Shown: positions 1 through 8,281, numbered from the stretch's first letter. The stretch: DNA of 64,000 nucleotides from Microbacterium jejuense (GCF_019511665.1 NZ_JAEUAW010000001.1:186001-250000); one strand, 5' to 3'. The notes: generated from the letters alone by a model not told the origin. A program made the numbers and translations.

Positions 1-178
1 GCGGCGTGTCGTGGCGACGCGTCGGCGGACGGGTGTGGATGCCGGGGCGTGTGTTCTTGGCGAGTCGCCACAAACGGCCGGCGGCTGCGGCGTGTCGTGG
101 CGACACGTCGGCGGGGCGTCGATGCCCGGGTGCGCGTTCTTGGCGAGTCGCCACGAACGTCCGGCGGCTGCGGCGTGT
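1..178. repeat. tandem repeat of ~83-86 bp carrying the TGGCGAGTCGCCA palindrome
   Basis: Units begin at 1, 87 and 170 (the last one partial) with the same GCGGCGTGTCGTGGCGAC start. Each full unit contains the palindrome TGGCGAGTCGCCA, at 58-70 and 141-153. The array probably continues off the left edge. The same 13-mer makes the array at 25809-26080. Open frames run through it, but they simply follow the repeat and have no ribosome binding site, so I call no gene here. Confidence 0.85.
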
Positions 179-221
179 CGTGGCGACACAACCGGCGCCG
201 GCCGTCTGCGCCGCTCAGAAG

Positions 222-288
222 TTGACGTTGGAATACCCCATGGGGGTATGGTCGTTCCGTCCACTCGAGATACCCGCAGGGGGTATCC
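222..288 (+). promoter_or_regulatory. promoter with two GC-box palindromes (CsoR/CstR-like operators)
   Basis: A possible -35 TTGACG (222-227) is followed by a -10-like TATGGT (247-252). Two palindromes overlap or follow it: ATACCCC-A-TGGGGGTAT at 233-249 and GATACCC-GCAG-GGGGTATC at 269-287. ATACCCC/GGGGTAT boxes are the known operator type of the CsoR/RcnR/CstR repressor family, which senses copper, nickel/cobalt or persulfide. No such regulator is encoded in the window, so it would have to act from elsewhere. The promoter call is an inference; the palindromes are seen directly. Confidence 0.6.
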
Positions 289-306
289 GGATCGAAGGAG
301 ACGCGC

Positions 307-1707
307 ATGACCACCGTGACCCGGCCGACCCCCGACGTACGCAGGCGGTGGTGGGGACTCGCCCTCATCGCCACCGCGCAGTTCGTCGTCATCATGGACA
401 CGTCGATCATCGGCGTCGCACTGCCCGACATCCAGCGAGCGCTCGGCTTCACTCCCGAGACCCTGTCGTGGGTGTTCAACGCGTATGTCGTGGCGTTCGG
501 AGGACTGCTGCTGCTCGGCGGACGACTGTCCGACCTGCTCGGCGCGCGCAAGGTGTTCGCGGCGGGCTGGATCGTGCTGCTGGTCGGCTCGGTCATCGCC
601 GGTCTCGCCGGCGGCGTCGGCGTCGAGATCGCCGGCCGCGTCGTCCAGGGAGCCGGCGCCGCGCTGATCGCCCCCGCGGCACTCACGCTGCTGATTACGC
701 TGTTCGGCGGCACCGCGGATCTGCCGAAGGCCTTCGCCGTGTACGGCGCTGCGGCGCCCATCGGCGGATCCGTCGGCGTGTTCCTCGGTGGTGTGCTCAC
801 CGAGTACGCCGGCTGGCCGTGGGTGTTCTACGTCACTGTGCCCATCGCGCTCGTCGTGCTGCTGCTGACCGGGGCGGCGCTGCCGTCGTCGCAGACCGGT
901 CCGACCCGCTCGGGGCGCCGGCGCCTGGACGTCGGCGGAGCCCTCACGTCGACCCTCGGCCTCGCGGCCCTCGTGTTCGCCATCGTCCGTGCGCCCGAAG
1001 TCGGCTGGATCAGTCCGCAGACGCTCGTGCCGCTCGTCGGCGGCGCGGCCCTGCTGGTCGCCTTCCTCGCGATCGAGGCCCGCGTGCGCGAACCGCTCCT
1101 GCGCCTGTCGCTGCTGCGCCGTCCGCTCCTCGGCGGGGCGAACCTGGCGCAGCTGCTGCTCGGAGCGGCCTGGATCTCGATGTGGTACTTCCTGAACCTC
1201 CACCTGCAGAACGTGCTCGGCGCGACGCCGTTCCTCGCCGGTGCGGCGCTGCTGCCGATGACAGCGCTCATCGTGCTGGGCATGACGACCGTGTCACCGC
1301 GCCTGGCGGCGCGCTACGGCACGCGAGCGATGGTGACGTGGGGCTTCGTCCTGCTGGCCGCGGGTCTCGTGTGGCTGGCCTTCGCAGGACAGGGCGCGTA
1401 CGCGGTCGCGGTGCTCCCGGCCTCGCTCGTGGCGGCGGCGGGAATGGCACTGGCTTTCGTGCCCTCGCTCAGCGCCGCCATCTCGTCGGCGCCGCAGGAG
1501 GACGCCGGCGTCGCGTCTGGGCTGGTCAACACGAGCTATCAGATCGGCTCGGCGCTGGGGCTCGCGGTGCTGATCGCCGTGGTCTCCGCGCTGCCGCAAC
1601 CCGCCGACGGCGTCGACTACGGCGGTGGATTCCTCGGCGCGGCGATCGTCGCGGCTGTCGGCGCCCTCATCGCCCTGGCATCGCTGCGCGCCCCGCGCAC
1701 GCGCTGA
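307..1707 (+). CDS. MFS drug exporter, DHA2 (EmrB/QacA) family
   Basis: A 466-residue multi-pass membrane protein. The N-terminal part has the DHA2-type signature MDTSIIGVALPDIQRALG around residues 30-47, followed by a GGRLSDLLGARK loop motif A. Hydrophobic segments cover the whole length, consistent with about 14 helices. Family members export drugs or toxic compounds using the proton gradient; the substrate cannot be read from sequence. The ATG follows a good GAAGGAG site. It is a single gene, preceded by two GC-box palindromes suggesting control by a CsoR-type repressor, and ends before a 24-bp perfect palindrome shared with the convergent amidase. Confidence 0.9.
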   Translation: MTTVTRPTPDVRRRWWGLALIATAQFVVIMDTSIIGVALPDIQRALGFTPETLSWVFNAYVVAFGGLLLLGGRLSDLLGARKVFAAGWIVLLVGSVIAGLAGGVGVEIAGRVVQGAGAALIAPAALTLLITLFGGTADLPKAFAVYGAAAPIGGSVGVFLGGVLTEYAGWPWVFYVTVPIALVVLLLTGAALPSSQTGPTRSGRRRLDVGGALTSTLGLAALVFAIVRAPEVGWISPQTLVPLVGGAALLVAFLAIEARVREPLLRLSLLRRPLLGGANLAQLLLGAAWISMWYFLNLHLQNVLGATPFLAGAALLPMTALIVLGMTTVSPRLAARYGTRAMVTWGFVLLAAGLVWLAFAGQGAYAVAVLPASLVAAAGMALAFVPSLSAAISSAPQEDAGVASGLVNTSYQIGSALGLAVLIAVVSALPQPADGVDYGGGFLGAAIVAAVGALIALASLRAPRTR

Positions 1708-1723
1708 ACCGCACGGGACGAGA

Positions 1724-1747
1724 GGGTGGATGCCGCGGCATCCACCC
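1724..1747. terminator. perfect palindrome, likely bidirectional terminator
   Basis: GGGTGGATGCCG is followed directly by its exact reverse complement, giving a 24-bp perfect palindrome built on GGATGCC. It lies in the 55-bp gap between the convergent MFS and amidase genes. There is no strong T-run, as is usual in high-GC actinobacteria. Confidence 0.65.
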
Positions 1748-1762
1748 CCTCGTCCGCCCGGG

Positions 1763-3490
1763 TCAGCCGAGCTCGGGCGTGCGCGGGGGAGCCGTGCGCC
1801 GCGGACGCAGCGCCTCGAACGCGGCGGCCCAGGTGAGCAGGTCGACGTCGGCGTAGGCGCGGCCCGCGATCGTGAGACCGACCGGCATGCCGATGTCGCT
1901 CATCGTGCCCATCGGCACGGTCACCGTGGGGATCCCGAGGTGGCGGATCGCGAGGTTGCCGTTCGCGACCCACACGCCGTTGCGCCAGCCGAGATCGGCG
2001 GACGCCTCGTTCACGTCCATGTCGGCCGGCCCGACGTCGGCTACGGCGGGGAAGAGCACGGCATCGAGGCCGAGGCGCAGCATCCATTCGTCCAGGTCGA
2101 TGCGACGCGTCTCTTCGAGCCCGCGCAGCCCGCCTTCCAGCTCGGGGATGTCGGTCAGCGTCTCGTACGGGTGGGTGCGCACCTGAGCCGGGTACTCGGC
2201 GATGTCGTCGTCGAAGCCCGTGTAGCGGTCGGGGAGCGCGCCCGCAGGGTGAGGGAAGATCGCGGCCCCGTCGACGTCCGCCAGCGTGTGGAGCGCGGGA
2301 TCGCCGTTGGCGGCGAGGAAGTCCTCCCACGCCCAGGCCGACAGGTCGACGATCTCGCGCTGCAGGAACGCCTCGGTCACGAGTCCCCGAGTCTTGACCG
2401 TGGGAGCGCCCGGCCGATCGCCCTCGTAGTTCGACACGACGGGGAAGTCGACCTCGACGACCACGGCGCCCGCGGCCTCGAGGTCGCGCCGCGCCTGCTG
2501 CCACAGCTCCATCACCGACGGCCGGGTCTCGATGCGCTGCCCCGTCGGGCCTCCGATGCCGCCATCCGGGTTCGTGCCCGCCTCGGGGTCGGCGTTGATG
2601 TACAAGCGCGGCACTCCGAACCGCCGGCCGGCGAGCGTGGCGCGCGCCCCGTCGAGGCCCGTGGGGGCCAGCGCCGGGTACGACGCGGGGCGTGTGGCCG
2701 TGGCATCCGGGATCTCTATCCACGGCTGCGCGCGCCAGAAGTCGCCGCGGGTCTCGGGGTCGTCGGCGACCATGACGTCGAGGATCTCGAGCATGTCGGC
2801 CATCGTGCGGGTGTGCGGAACGACGACGTCCATGGTGGGCACGAGCGGCCAGTTGCCGCGCACCGAGATCACGCCGCGCGACGGCGTGTAGGCGCACAGT
2901 GCGTTGTGGGATGCCGGGGCCCGGCCGCTCGACCACGTCTCTTCGCCGAGACCGAAGGCGGCGAACGAAGCCGCGGTGGCGGTGCCCGAGCCGTTCGACG
3001 AGCCGCTGCCGAACGCGCTCGTGAGGTACTCGGCGTTGTACGGGCTCTCGGCGCGGCCGTACACGCCGCGCTGCATGCCGCCGTTGGCCATCGGCGGCAT
3101 GTTCGTGAGGCCGACGAGCACGGCGCCGGCGGCGCGCAGCCGCTCGATCGAGAAGGCGTCGCGCTGCGCGACCAGGTGCTCGAAGGCGGGGGACCCGGCG
3201 GCGACCGTCAGCCCCTTCGCCATGAACGAGTCCTTGGCGGTGTAGGGGATGCCGTCGAGCGGTCCGAGCGTGCGGCCTTCGGCGCGGCGCAGATCGGATG
3301 CCTCGGCCTCGGCCCGTGCGCCCGGATTGCGCACGACGACGGCGTTGAGCGCGGTCTCGGTGCCCGGCGCGTCATAGGCCGCGATGCGCGCCTCGTACGC
3401 GTCGAGCAGCTCGACGGCGGTGACCTCGCCGGACTCGAGTGCGGCGCGCAGCTGCGCGATCGTCTTCTCGACGACGGGGTAGTGGCTCAT
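1763..3490 (-). CDS. amidase (amidase signature family)
   Basis: A 575-residue hydrolase of the Ser-cisSer-Lys amidase family. The probable catalytic residues are Lys86 (YTAKDSF), Ser165 (GSGSSNGSG, a variant of the usual GSSGGSA) and Ser188 (WSSGRAPAS, where most members have GGSIR). The family hydrolyses carboxylic amides; the substrate is unknown. Its ATG overlaps the TGA of the upstream agmatine deiminase gene (ATGA, 3487-3490), so translation is probably coupled and a role in polyamine or amide breakdown is plausible. The variant active-site loops suggest a divergent branch rather than the GatA subunit. Confidence 0.88.
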   Translation of the reverse strand: MSHYPVVEKTIAQLRAALESGEVTAVELLDAYEARIAAYDAPGTETALNAVVVRNPGARAEAEASDLRRAEGRTLGPLDGIPYTAKDSFMAKGLTVAAGSPAFEHLVAQRDAFSIERLRAAGAVLVGLTNMPPMANGGMQRGVYGRAESPYNAEYLTSAFGSGSSNGSGTATAASFAAFGLGEETWSSGRAPASHNALCAYTPSRGVISVRGNWPLVPTMDVVVPHTRTMADMLEILDVMVADDPETRGDFWRAQPWIEIPDATATRPASYPALAPTGLDGARATLAGRRFGVPRLYINADPEAGTNPDGGIGGPTGQRIETRPSVMELWQQARRDLEAAGAVVVEVDFPVVSNYEGDRPGAPTVKTRGLVTEAFLQREIVDLSAWAWEDFLAANGDPALHTLADVDGAAIFPHPAGALPDRYTGFDDDIAEYPAQVRTHPYETLTDIPELEGGLRGLEETRRIDLDEWMLRLGLDAVLFPAVADVGPADMDVNEASADLGWRNGVWVANGNLAIRHLGIPTVTVPMGTMSDIGMPVGLTIAGRAYADVDLLTWAAAFEALRPRRTAPPRTPELG

Positions 3491-4677
3491 CGCGTGCTTC
3501 CACCCGGTCGTTGAGCGAAGGGCGCTCTGGCGCCCGAAGACGAAACGTGTCCTGGCGCGGGGTCGTTCGTGTGCTCGGGGCGTTTCGTCTCGGTCGCTGG
3601 CGCTCCCTCGCTCAACGACCGGGTGGTTGCGGTCGCTGACGACCGCGACGGGACGGCCGGCTGCTGCTGCGTGATGCAGTGGATGCCGCCGCCGCCCGCG
3701 AAGATCTGACGGGCGTCGACCGTGACGGCGCGGCGGCCCGGGTAGGCGGCTTCGAGGATCTCGCGCGCCTGCGCGTCGGCGCGCTCTTCGCCGAAGCCGC
3801 ACGCGATGACGCCGCCGTTGACCACGAGGTGGTTGACGTAGCTGTAGTCGACGAAGCCCTCCGCATCGCGGAGCTTGTCGGGTGCCGGAAGGTCGATGAT
3901 CTCGAAGCGCCGGCCGGCGGCATCCGTCTGCTCCTCGAGGTGCGCGCGCAGCGACCGGCTGACCTCGAAGTCGGGATGGTCGGGGTTCTGCTGCGCGTGC
4001 AGCAGGATGCGGCCGGGCGTCGGGATGGTCGCGACGATGTCGACATGGCCGTTGGTGCCGAACTCGTCGTAGTCGCGCGTGAGTCCGCGGGGGAGCCACA
4101 CCGCCTTCGTCGCGCCGATCGTGCGCGCGAGCTCGGCCTCGACGCGCTCCTTGTCGGCGAACCGGTTGCGGCGCGGGTCGAGCTGCACGGTCTCGGTGAC
4201 GAGCACCGTGCCCTCGCCATCGACGTGGATGCCGCCGCCCTCGTTGACCAGCAGCGAGCTGACGACCTCGGCGCCCACGAGGTCCGCGGTGAAGCGGGCG
4301 TGCGCGGCGGCCTTGGTCCACGACGCCCACTCCGGGGCGCCCCAGCCGTTGAAGATCCAGTCGACGGCTCCGAGCACGCCGGGACGCTCGTCGTCGACGA
4401 CGAAGGTCGGCCCGTGGTCGCGGAACCAGAACTCGTCGACCGGCGTCTCGACCAGCTCGATCCCGGAATGGAGCGATCGGCGTGCGCGCGCGGTCTTCGA
4501 CGGGTCCATCAGCATCGTGACCGGCTCGAACTCGGCAACGGCGTTCGCGACGGCGCTCCACGCGGCGTAGTAGCGCTCCTGCTCGGCGGGGTCGTCGCCG
4601 AGCGTCGGCCCCTCGTTGGGGAACGCCATCCACGTGCGCTCGTGCGGATCCCCCTCGTGCGGCATCCTCCAGGCCAT
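3487..4677 (-). CDS. aguA: agmatine deiminase with a repeat-derived C-terminal tail
   Basis: A 396-residue peptidylarginine-deiminase-family enzyme converting agmatine to N-carbamoylputrescine and ammonia. Visible active-site landmarks are FRDHGP (85-90), GHVD (210-213) and the catalytic Cys334 in GGGGIHCITQ. Bacterial AguA proteins normally end just after this cysteine motif. Here about 56 further residues, rich in Ser, Arg and Pro, follow. They are encoded by a 125-bp inverted repeat (3501-3625) also seen in ccdA at 60303-60413. The gene is followed with a 4-bp overlap by an amidase and diverges from a TetR gene across a perfect palindrome at 4699-4716. Confidence 0.9.
   Translation of the reverse strand: MAWRMPHEGDPHERTWMAFPNEGPTLGDDPAEQERYYAAWSAVANAVAEFEPVTMLMDPSKTARARRSLHSGIELVETPVDEFWFRDHGPTFVVDDERPGVLGAVDWIFNGWGAPEWASWTKAAAHARFTADLVGAEVVSSLLVNEGGGIHVDGEGTVLVTETVQLDPRRNRFADKERVEAELARTIGATKAVWLPRGLTRDYDEFGTNGHVDIVATIPTPGRILLHAQQNPDHPDFEVSRSLRAHLEEQTDAAGRRFEIIDLPAPDKLRDAEGFVDYSYVNHLVVNGGVIACGFGEERADAQAREILEAAYPGRRAVTVDARQIFAGGGGIHCITQQQPAVPSRSSATATTRSLSEGAPATETKRPEHTNDPAPGHVSSSGARAPFAQRPGGSTR
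3501..3625. repeat. dispersed palindromic element, copy A (inside aguA)
   Basis: Outer arms are an exact 18-bp inverted repeat: CACCCGGTCGTTGAGCGA at 3501-3518 and its complement at 3608-3625. Inner arms are an exact 10-bp inverted repeat: AGACGAAACG at 3538-3547 and its complement at 3581-3590. Each half is a ~42-nt unit running from GGTCGTTGAGCG to AGACGAAACG. The left half matches the inverted right half of the copy at 60303-60413 almost base for base, including the small internal hairpin GGGCGCTCTGGCGCCC. The element is read through as the aguA 3' end. Confidence 0.9.
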
Positions 4678-4694
4678 CGTCGCCCCTCCATGAG

Positions 4695-4716
4695 TATAAT
4701 TGATCTAGCGATCAAT
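4695..4716. promoter_or_regulatory. divergent promoter region with TetR-type operator
   Basis: ATTGATC-TAGC-GATCAAT (4699-4716) is a perfect 7-4-7 inverted repeat in an AT-rich patch between the divergent aguA and tetR genes. A TATAAT hexamer (4695-4700) overlaps it. The probable ligand is the adjacent TetR protein, repressing both directions. The palindrome is seen; the binding is inferred. Confidence 0.7.
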
Positions 4717-4743
4717 AGAGACAGTATCTATGCTGGCGAGACC

Positions 4744-5373
4744 ATGTCAAGCACCGTGCCCCGGCCCCGCACCCGCAAGGCTCCCGCCGAACGCGCCGCC
4801 GAGATCGTCGCCGCGGCGACCGCCGTCGCCCGCGACCAGGGGCTGAGCGCCCTCACCCTGCGCGCCGTCGCCGAGCGGGCGGGCATCACCTCAGGCCTCG
4901 TCGCGCACTACCAGCCGTCGATGGACGACCTCGTGGCGCGCGTCTACACCGACCTCGTCGAGGAGGAGGTGCGCGACGTCGAACGGGTCGTGGCCGCCGC
5001 GACGGACGCCCCCGCCCGCCTCGGCTCGCTCATCGACACCCTCATGGACGGCGCGCGCGACGAGCTCACCGTGGTGTGGGTCGAGGGATGGGCGATGGCC
5101 CGCCGCAGCGACGCGCTCGCCGCCGCCGTGCGCACGCAGATGCAGCGGTGGCAGGCGCTGGTCGAGGGGATCGTCGACGAGGGATGCCGCGCCGGAGTCT
5201 TCTCGACGACCGAGCCGGGCGAGGTCGCGTGGCAGCTCATCGGCATGATCGACGGCCTCAACGCCCAGTCGCTCGCGCGCGGCGCCGACACCACGCGCTT
5301 CGCCCGCCGCACCGCCCGCGCCGCCGAGGCGCTCGTGGGCGCGCGGCCGGGGACGATCCCGGTGAGCGCATGA
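4744..5373 (+). CDS. TetR family transcriptional regulator
   Basis: A 209-residue regulator. The N-terminal DNA-binding domain spans about residues 15-60 with the typical helix-turn-helix stretch TLRAVAERAGITSGLVAHY, followed by an all-helical ligand domain. ATG 4744 is the first start after the operator-like palindrome at 4699-4716; longer upstream frames would run into aguA on the other strand. Its TGA overlaps the next ATG (5370-5373), so it is cotranscribed with the phosphotransferase and M23 genes. It probably controls itself and the divergent aguA-amidase pair; the ligand is unknown, with agmatine or a related polyamine a reasonable guess. Confidence 0.88.
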   Translation: MSSTVPRPRTRKAPAERAAEIVAAATAVARDQGLSALTLRAVAERAGITSGLVAHYQPSMDDLVARVYTDLVEEEVRDVERVVAAATDAPARLGSLIDTLMDGARDELTVVWVEGWAMARRSDALAAAVRTQMQRWQALVEGIVDEGCRAGVFSTTEPGEVAWQLIGMIDGLNAQSLARGADTTRFARRTARAAEALVGARPGTIPVSA

Positions 5374-6305
5374 GCCGGCTCGCGTGGCACGACCTTCCCC
5401 CTTCGGTGCGCACGGGCATCGAGGATCTGCTCGGCGGCCCGGTGGTCGAGGCGGTGTCGCAGCCCGGCGGATACTCGCCCGGGTCGGCGGACCGCGTCGT
5501 CACGGCCGCTGGGCGCCGCGCGTTCGTCAAGGCCGCGAGTCCCGCCGTCAACCTCGACACTCCGCGCATCCACCGTCGCGAGGGCGAGATCACGGCGCGC
5601 CTGCCCGAGGCCGTGCCCGCCCCGCGGCTCATCGGCGCCGTCGACGACGGCGAGTGGATCGCGCTCGTGCTCGACGACGTCGAAGGACGGCATCCCGCCA
5701 CGCCCTGGCGGTCCCGGGAACTCGACGCGACGTTCGATGCGCTGCGGCAGATCGCCTCGGTCGACCTCCCCGGCGACGTCCCCGTCGCCGACGCCGCCGA
5801 CCTGCTCGACGGCGACGCGGCGAAGTGGGACGCGATCGACGTCGACGCCGTGCCGCCGATGCCGCGTGGCCTGGACGTCTGGCTGCGCGCGCACCGCGAC
5901 GAGGTGAGGGATGCCGCACACCGCGCCGCCGCGGGAGCCCGGGGGGATCGGCTCATCCACTACGACACGCGTGCCGACAACCTGCTGCTGCGCCCCGACG
6001 GCTCGGTCGTGCTGGTGGACTGGCCGTGGGCGGCGCGCGGCGCCGGCTGGTTCGACGCCCTGAGCCTGCTCATCAACGTCCGGTACTTCGACGCGCAGGC
6101 CGACGTCGAGGCACTGATCGCCGGGCATGCCGTGTTCGACGGGATGCCGGCGGCCGCGGCCTCGAACGTGCTCGCGGCGTTCGCGGGCATGTTCCTCTCG
6201 TCCTCGCTGCTGCCCGACCCGCCGCGCATGCCGACGCTGCGGACCTTCCAGCGCGATCAGGCCGTCGTGACGCTGGACTGGCTCCGCGAGCGCTGGGAGG
6301 GTTGA
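5370..6305 (+). CDS. APH-type phosphotransferase
   Basis: A 311-residue protein with the aminoglycoside phosphotransferase/choline kinase fold. The catalytic loop is visible as HYDTRADNLLL (H-x-D-x4-N pattern) and the metal-binding Asp in VLVDWPWA about 20 residues later. Such proteins phosphorylate small hydroxylated molecules and do not by themselves imply antibiotic resistance. The ATG overlaps the tetR stop codon and the next gene starts 3 bp downstream, so it is the middle gene of a three-gene operon. The substrate is unknown. Confidence 0.82.
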   Translation: MSRLAWHDLPPSVRTGIEDLLGGPVVEAVSQPGGYSPGSADRVVTAAGRRAFVKAASPAVNLDTPRIHRREGEITARLPEAVPAPRLIGAVDDGEWIALVLDDVEGRHPATPWRSRELDATFDALRQIASVDLPGDVPVADAADLLDGDAAKWDAIDVDAVPPMPRGLDVWLRAHRDEVRDAAHRAAAGARGDRLIHYDTRADNLLLRPDGSVVLVDWPWAARGAGWFDALSLLINVRYFDAQADVEALIAGHAVFDGMPAAAASNVLAAFAGMFLSSSLLPDPPRMPTLRTFQRDQAVVTLDWLRERWEG

Positions 6306-6308
6306 GAC

Positions 6309-7010
6309 ATGGGCGAGCTCGACGATCCGGTGGTCGTCGGGTTCCCGCTGCGCGGCGAGGGCTGGGTCGCCGTGACCACACCGGCCGCCCGCATCCCGAG
6401 CCACGGGGTCGATCTGCTGGGCCAGCGGTACGCATACGACTTCGTGCGGGTCGACGACCGGCCGGGTGTGCCGGTCCACCCGGCGAGCAGGCTGAGGACG
6501 GCGACGATCGGTTGCCGCGCCGACGAGTGCTACGCCTGGGATGAGCCGGTTCACGCCCCGTTCGACGCCGTCGTCGTCGCTGCCTCTGACGGCATGGCCG
6601 AGCGGCGCTGGATCCACCCTGTGCGCGAGTTCGCGCGCATGACGTGGAACGGTCTCACGTTCCGTCCGTCGAGGATCCCGGCGATCCTCGGCAACCACGT
6701 CCTGCTGCGCGCCGGCGACGTCCATGCGGGCTTCGCGCACCTGCGGCCGGGCTCGGTCGCCGTGCGCGCCGGAGAGACGGTCCGTGCGGGTGAGGTCATC
6801 GGCGCCGTGGGGCACACCGGCAACTCCACGTCGCCGCACCTGCACTTCCAGCTCATGGACCGCGCCGACCTGATGCGGGCGCGCGGCATCGCGTGCGCCT
6901 TCGCCGCGTACGACGTGCGCGGCGACGACGGGTCGTGGCGGCGCGTCGAGCGCGGCATCCCTGCTCCGCACGAGCGGCTCCGCTCTGCCGAGACCGCCGC
7001 GGCGTCGTAG
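6309..7010 (+). CDS. M23 (LytM-type) metallopeptidase domain protein
   Basis: A 233-residue protein with the M23 peptidase fold. Zinc-ligand motifs are visible: SHGVDLLG near residue 32 and the H-x-H of SPHLHFQLMD near 175-185, following the typical barrel-sandwich segment VRAGETVRAGEVIGAVGHTG. M23 enzymes cleave peptide cross-links of peptidoglycan. There is no signal peptide or membrane segment, so it may be cytoplasmic or act on another substrate. It lies 3 bp after the phosphotransferase gene in the same operon. Confidence 0.82.
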   Translation: MGELDDPVVVGFPLRGEGWVAVTTPAARIPSHGVDLLGQRYAYDFVRVDDRPGVPVHPASRLRTATIGCRADECYAWDEPVHAPFDAVVVAASDGMAERRWIHPVREFARMTWNGLTFRPSRIPAILGNHVLLRAGDVHAGFAHLRPGSVAVRAGETVRAGEVIGAVGHTGNSTSPHLHFQLMDRADLMRARGIACAFAAYDVRGDDGSWRRVERGIPAPHERLRSAETAAAS

Positions 7011-7095
7011 CGCTACCGGTTCGCGCGTGGGCTCGCAAGCCCCCTCCGCGAGCGGGCGCGGGCTCGTACGTTCGGGAGCAGCGAAAGGAGACGCC

Positions 7096-7323
7096 ATGAC
7101 CAACCAGACCCCCTACATCGGCCCGATCGGCGACGACGACCCCACGACCGACGACGACGTGCTCGAAGACGGCGTGCTCGAAGACGGCGTCCTCGCGGGC
7201 GGCCTCGACGGCGACGACGACCGCCCGCTCGACACCGATCTCGACGCGGACCGCGTCGACAGCGCCGCAGCCGACGAGCGCGCAGCCACCGAGGGCACCG
7301 TCGACGTCGAGGATCTGCCCTGA
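7096..7323 (+). CDS. small highly acidic protein, function unknown
   Basis: 75 residues, about a third Asp or Glu, with an internal repeat DVLEDGVLEDGVLAGG. It is preceded by a strong AAAGGAG site 7 nt before ATG 7096, which supports it as a real gene. There is no membrane segment or recognised domain, and it is probably disordered. Comparable acidic small proteins are encoded at 18546 and 18779. Confidence 0.7.
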   Translation: MTNQTPYIGPIGDDDPTTDDDVLEDGVLEDGVLAGGLDGDDDRPLDTDLDADRVDSAAADERAATEGTVDVEDLP

Positions 7324-7385
7324 GGGCACGCCGAAGCCCGGGTCCGCACGGCGCGAGCCCTGCGGATCCGGGCCAGGATGTAACC

Positions 7386-8219
7386 ATGAGCGCGATCCCC
7401 ACCGTGACCTTGAACGACGGAGCCTGGTTCCCCGAACTCGGCCTCGGCACCTACAACCTGCGCGGCGAGGAGGGCATCGCAGCCATCGTGTCGGCGATCG
7501 ACGCGGGCTACCGTCTGCTCGACACCGCCGTCAACTACGAGAACGAGCGCGAGGTCGGCGAGGCGGTGCGCCGCAGCGGCGCCGAGCGCGACACGCTGCT
7601 GGTGACCTCGAAGATCCCGGGACGCCATCACGGCCGGCAGGAGGCCGTCGACAGCATCCGCGGATCGCTCGACCTCCTCGGCCTCGACCGCATCGACCTG
7701 CACCTGATCCACTGGCCGAACCCGAGCGTCGGCAAGTACGTCGACACATGGCGCGGCATGATCGAGGCGCAGCAGGAGGGTCTCGTGCGATCGATCGGCG
7801 TCTCGAACTTCACGGAAGACATGCTGACCGAGCTCATCGAGGCCACCGGTGTGGTGCCGGCCGTCAACCAGGTCGAGCTGCATCCGTACTTCCCCCAGGC
7901 CGAGCTCCGCGCCTTCCACGCGACGCACGGCATCCGCACCGAGAGCTGGAGTCCGCTCGCCCGCCGCACCGAGCTGCTGAACGAGCAGATCCTGCGGGAG
8001 CTCGCGGTCGTCCACGACGTCACCCCCACCCAGGTGGTGCTCCGCTGGCACACGCAGCTGGGGAGCACGCCGATCCCGAAGTCCGCCGACCCCGACCGGC
8101 AGCGCGAGAACGCCGACGTCTTCGGCTTCACCCTCACCGACGACCAGGTCGCGGCGATCAGCGACCTCGAGCGCGGTCGCCTGTGGGACGGCGACCCGCT
8201 GACGCACGAAGAGATGTGA
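7386..8219 (+). CDS. aldo/keto reductase (2,5-diketo-D-gluconate reductase type)
   Basis: A 277-residue NADPH-dependent carbonyl reductase with a TIM barrel. The tetrad is visible: Asp and Tyr in LLDTAVNYENE (about 43-53), Lys in TSKIPG and His in LHLIHWPNP. The coenzyme segment IPKSADPDR lies near residue 238. The length is typical of the DkgA/AKR5 group, which reduces ketoaldehydes and diketo sugars. A CAGGAT hexamer ends 6 nt before the ATG, suggesting a leaderless transcript. It stands alone and ends before a palindromic intergenic repeat. Confidence 0.88.
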   Translation: MSAIPTVTLNDGAWFPELGLGTYNLRGEEGIAAIVSAIDAGYRLLDTAVNYENEREVGEAVRRSGAERDTLLVTSKIPGRHHGRQEAVDSIRGSLDLLGLDRIDLHLIHWPNPSVGKYVDTWRGMIEAQQEGLVRSIGVSNFTEDMLTELIEATGVVPAVNQVELHPYFPQAELRAFHATHGIRTESWSPLARRTELLNEQILRELAVVHDVTPTQVVLRWHTQLGSTPIPKSADPDRQRENADVFGFTLTDDQVAAISDLERGRLWDGDPLTHEEM

Positions 8220-8281
8220 GGGGCGCTTCGTCCCGTTCCTGGCTCAGCTCGTGTGCCGCGACCGCCATGCGACACCGGGCC

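Noticed and set aside
6..310. Open frames through the left-edge repeat
   Set aside because: They follow the repeat periodicity, have no ribosome binding site and resemble no protein.
3487..3490. Frameshift between agmatine deiminase and amidase (a single fused gene)
   Set aside because: The genes overlap by ATGA with complete, unrelated domains on both sides, a normal coupled arrangement.
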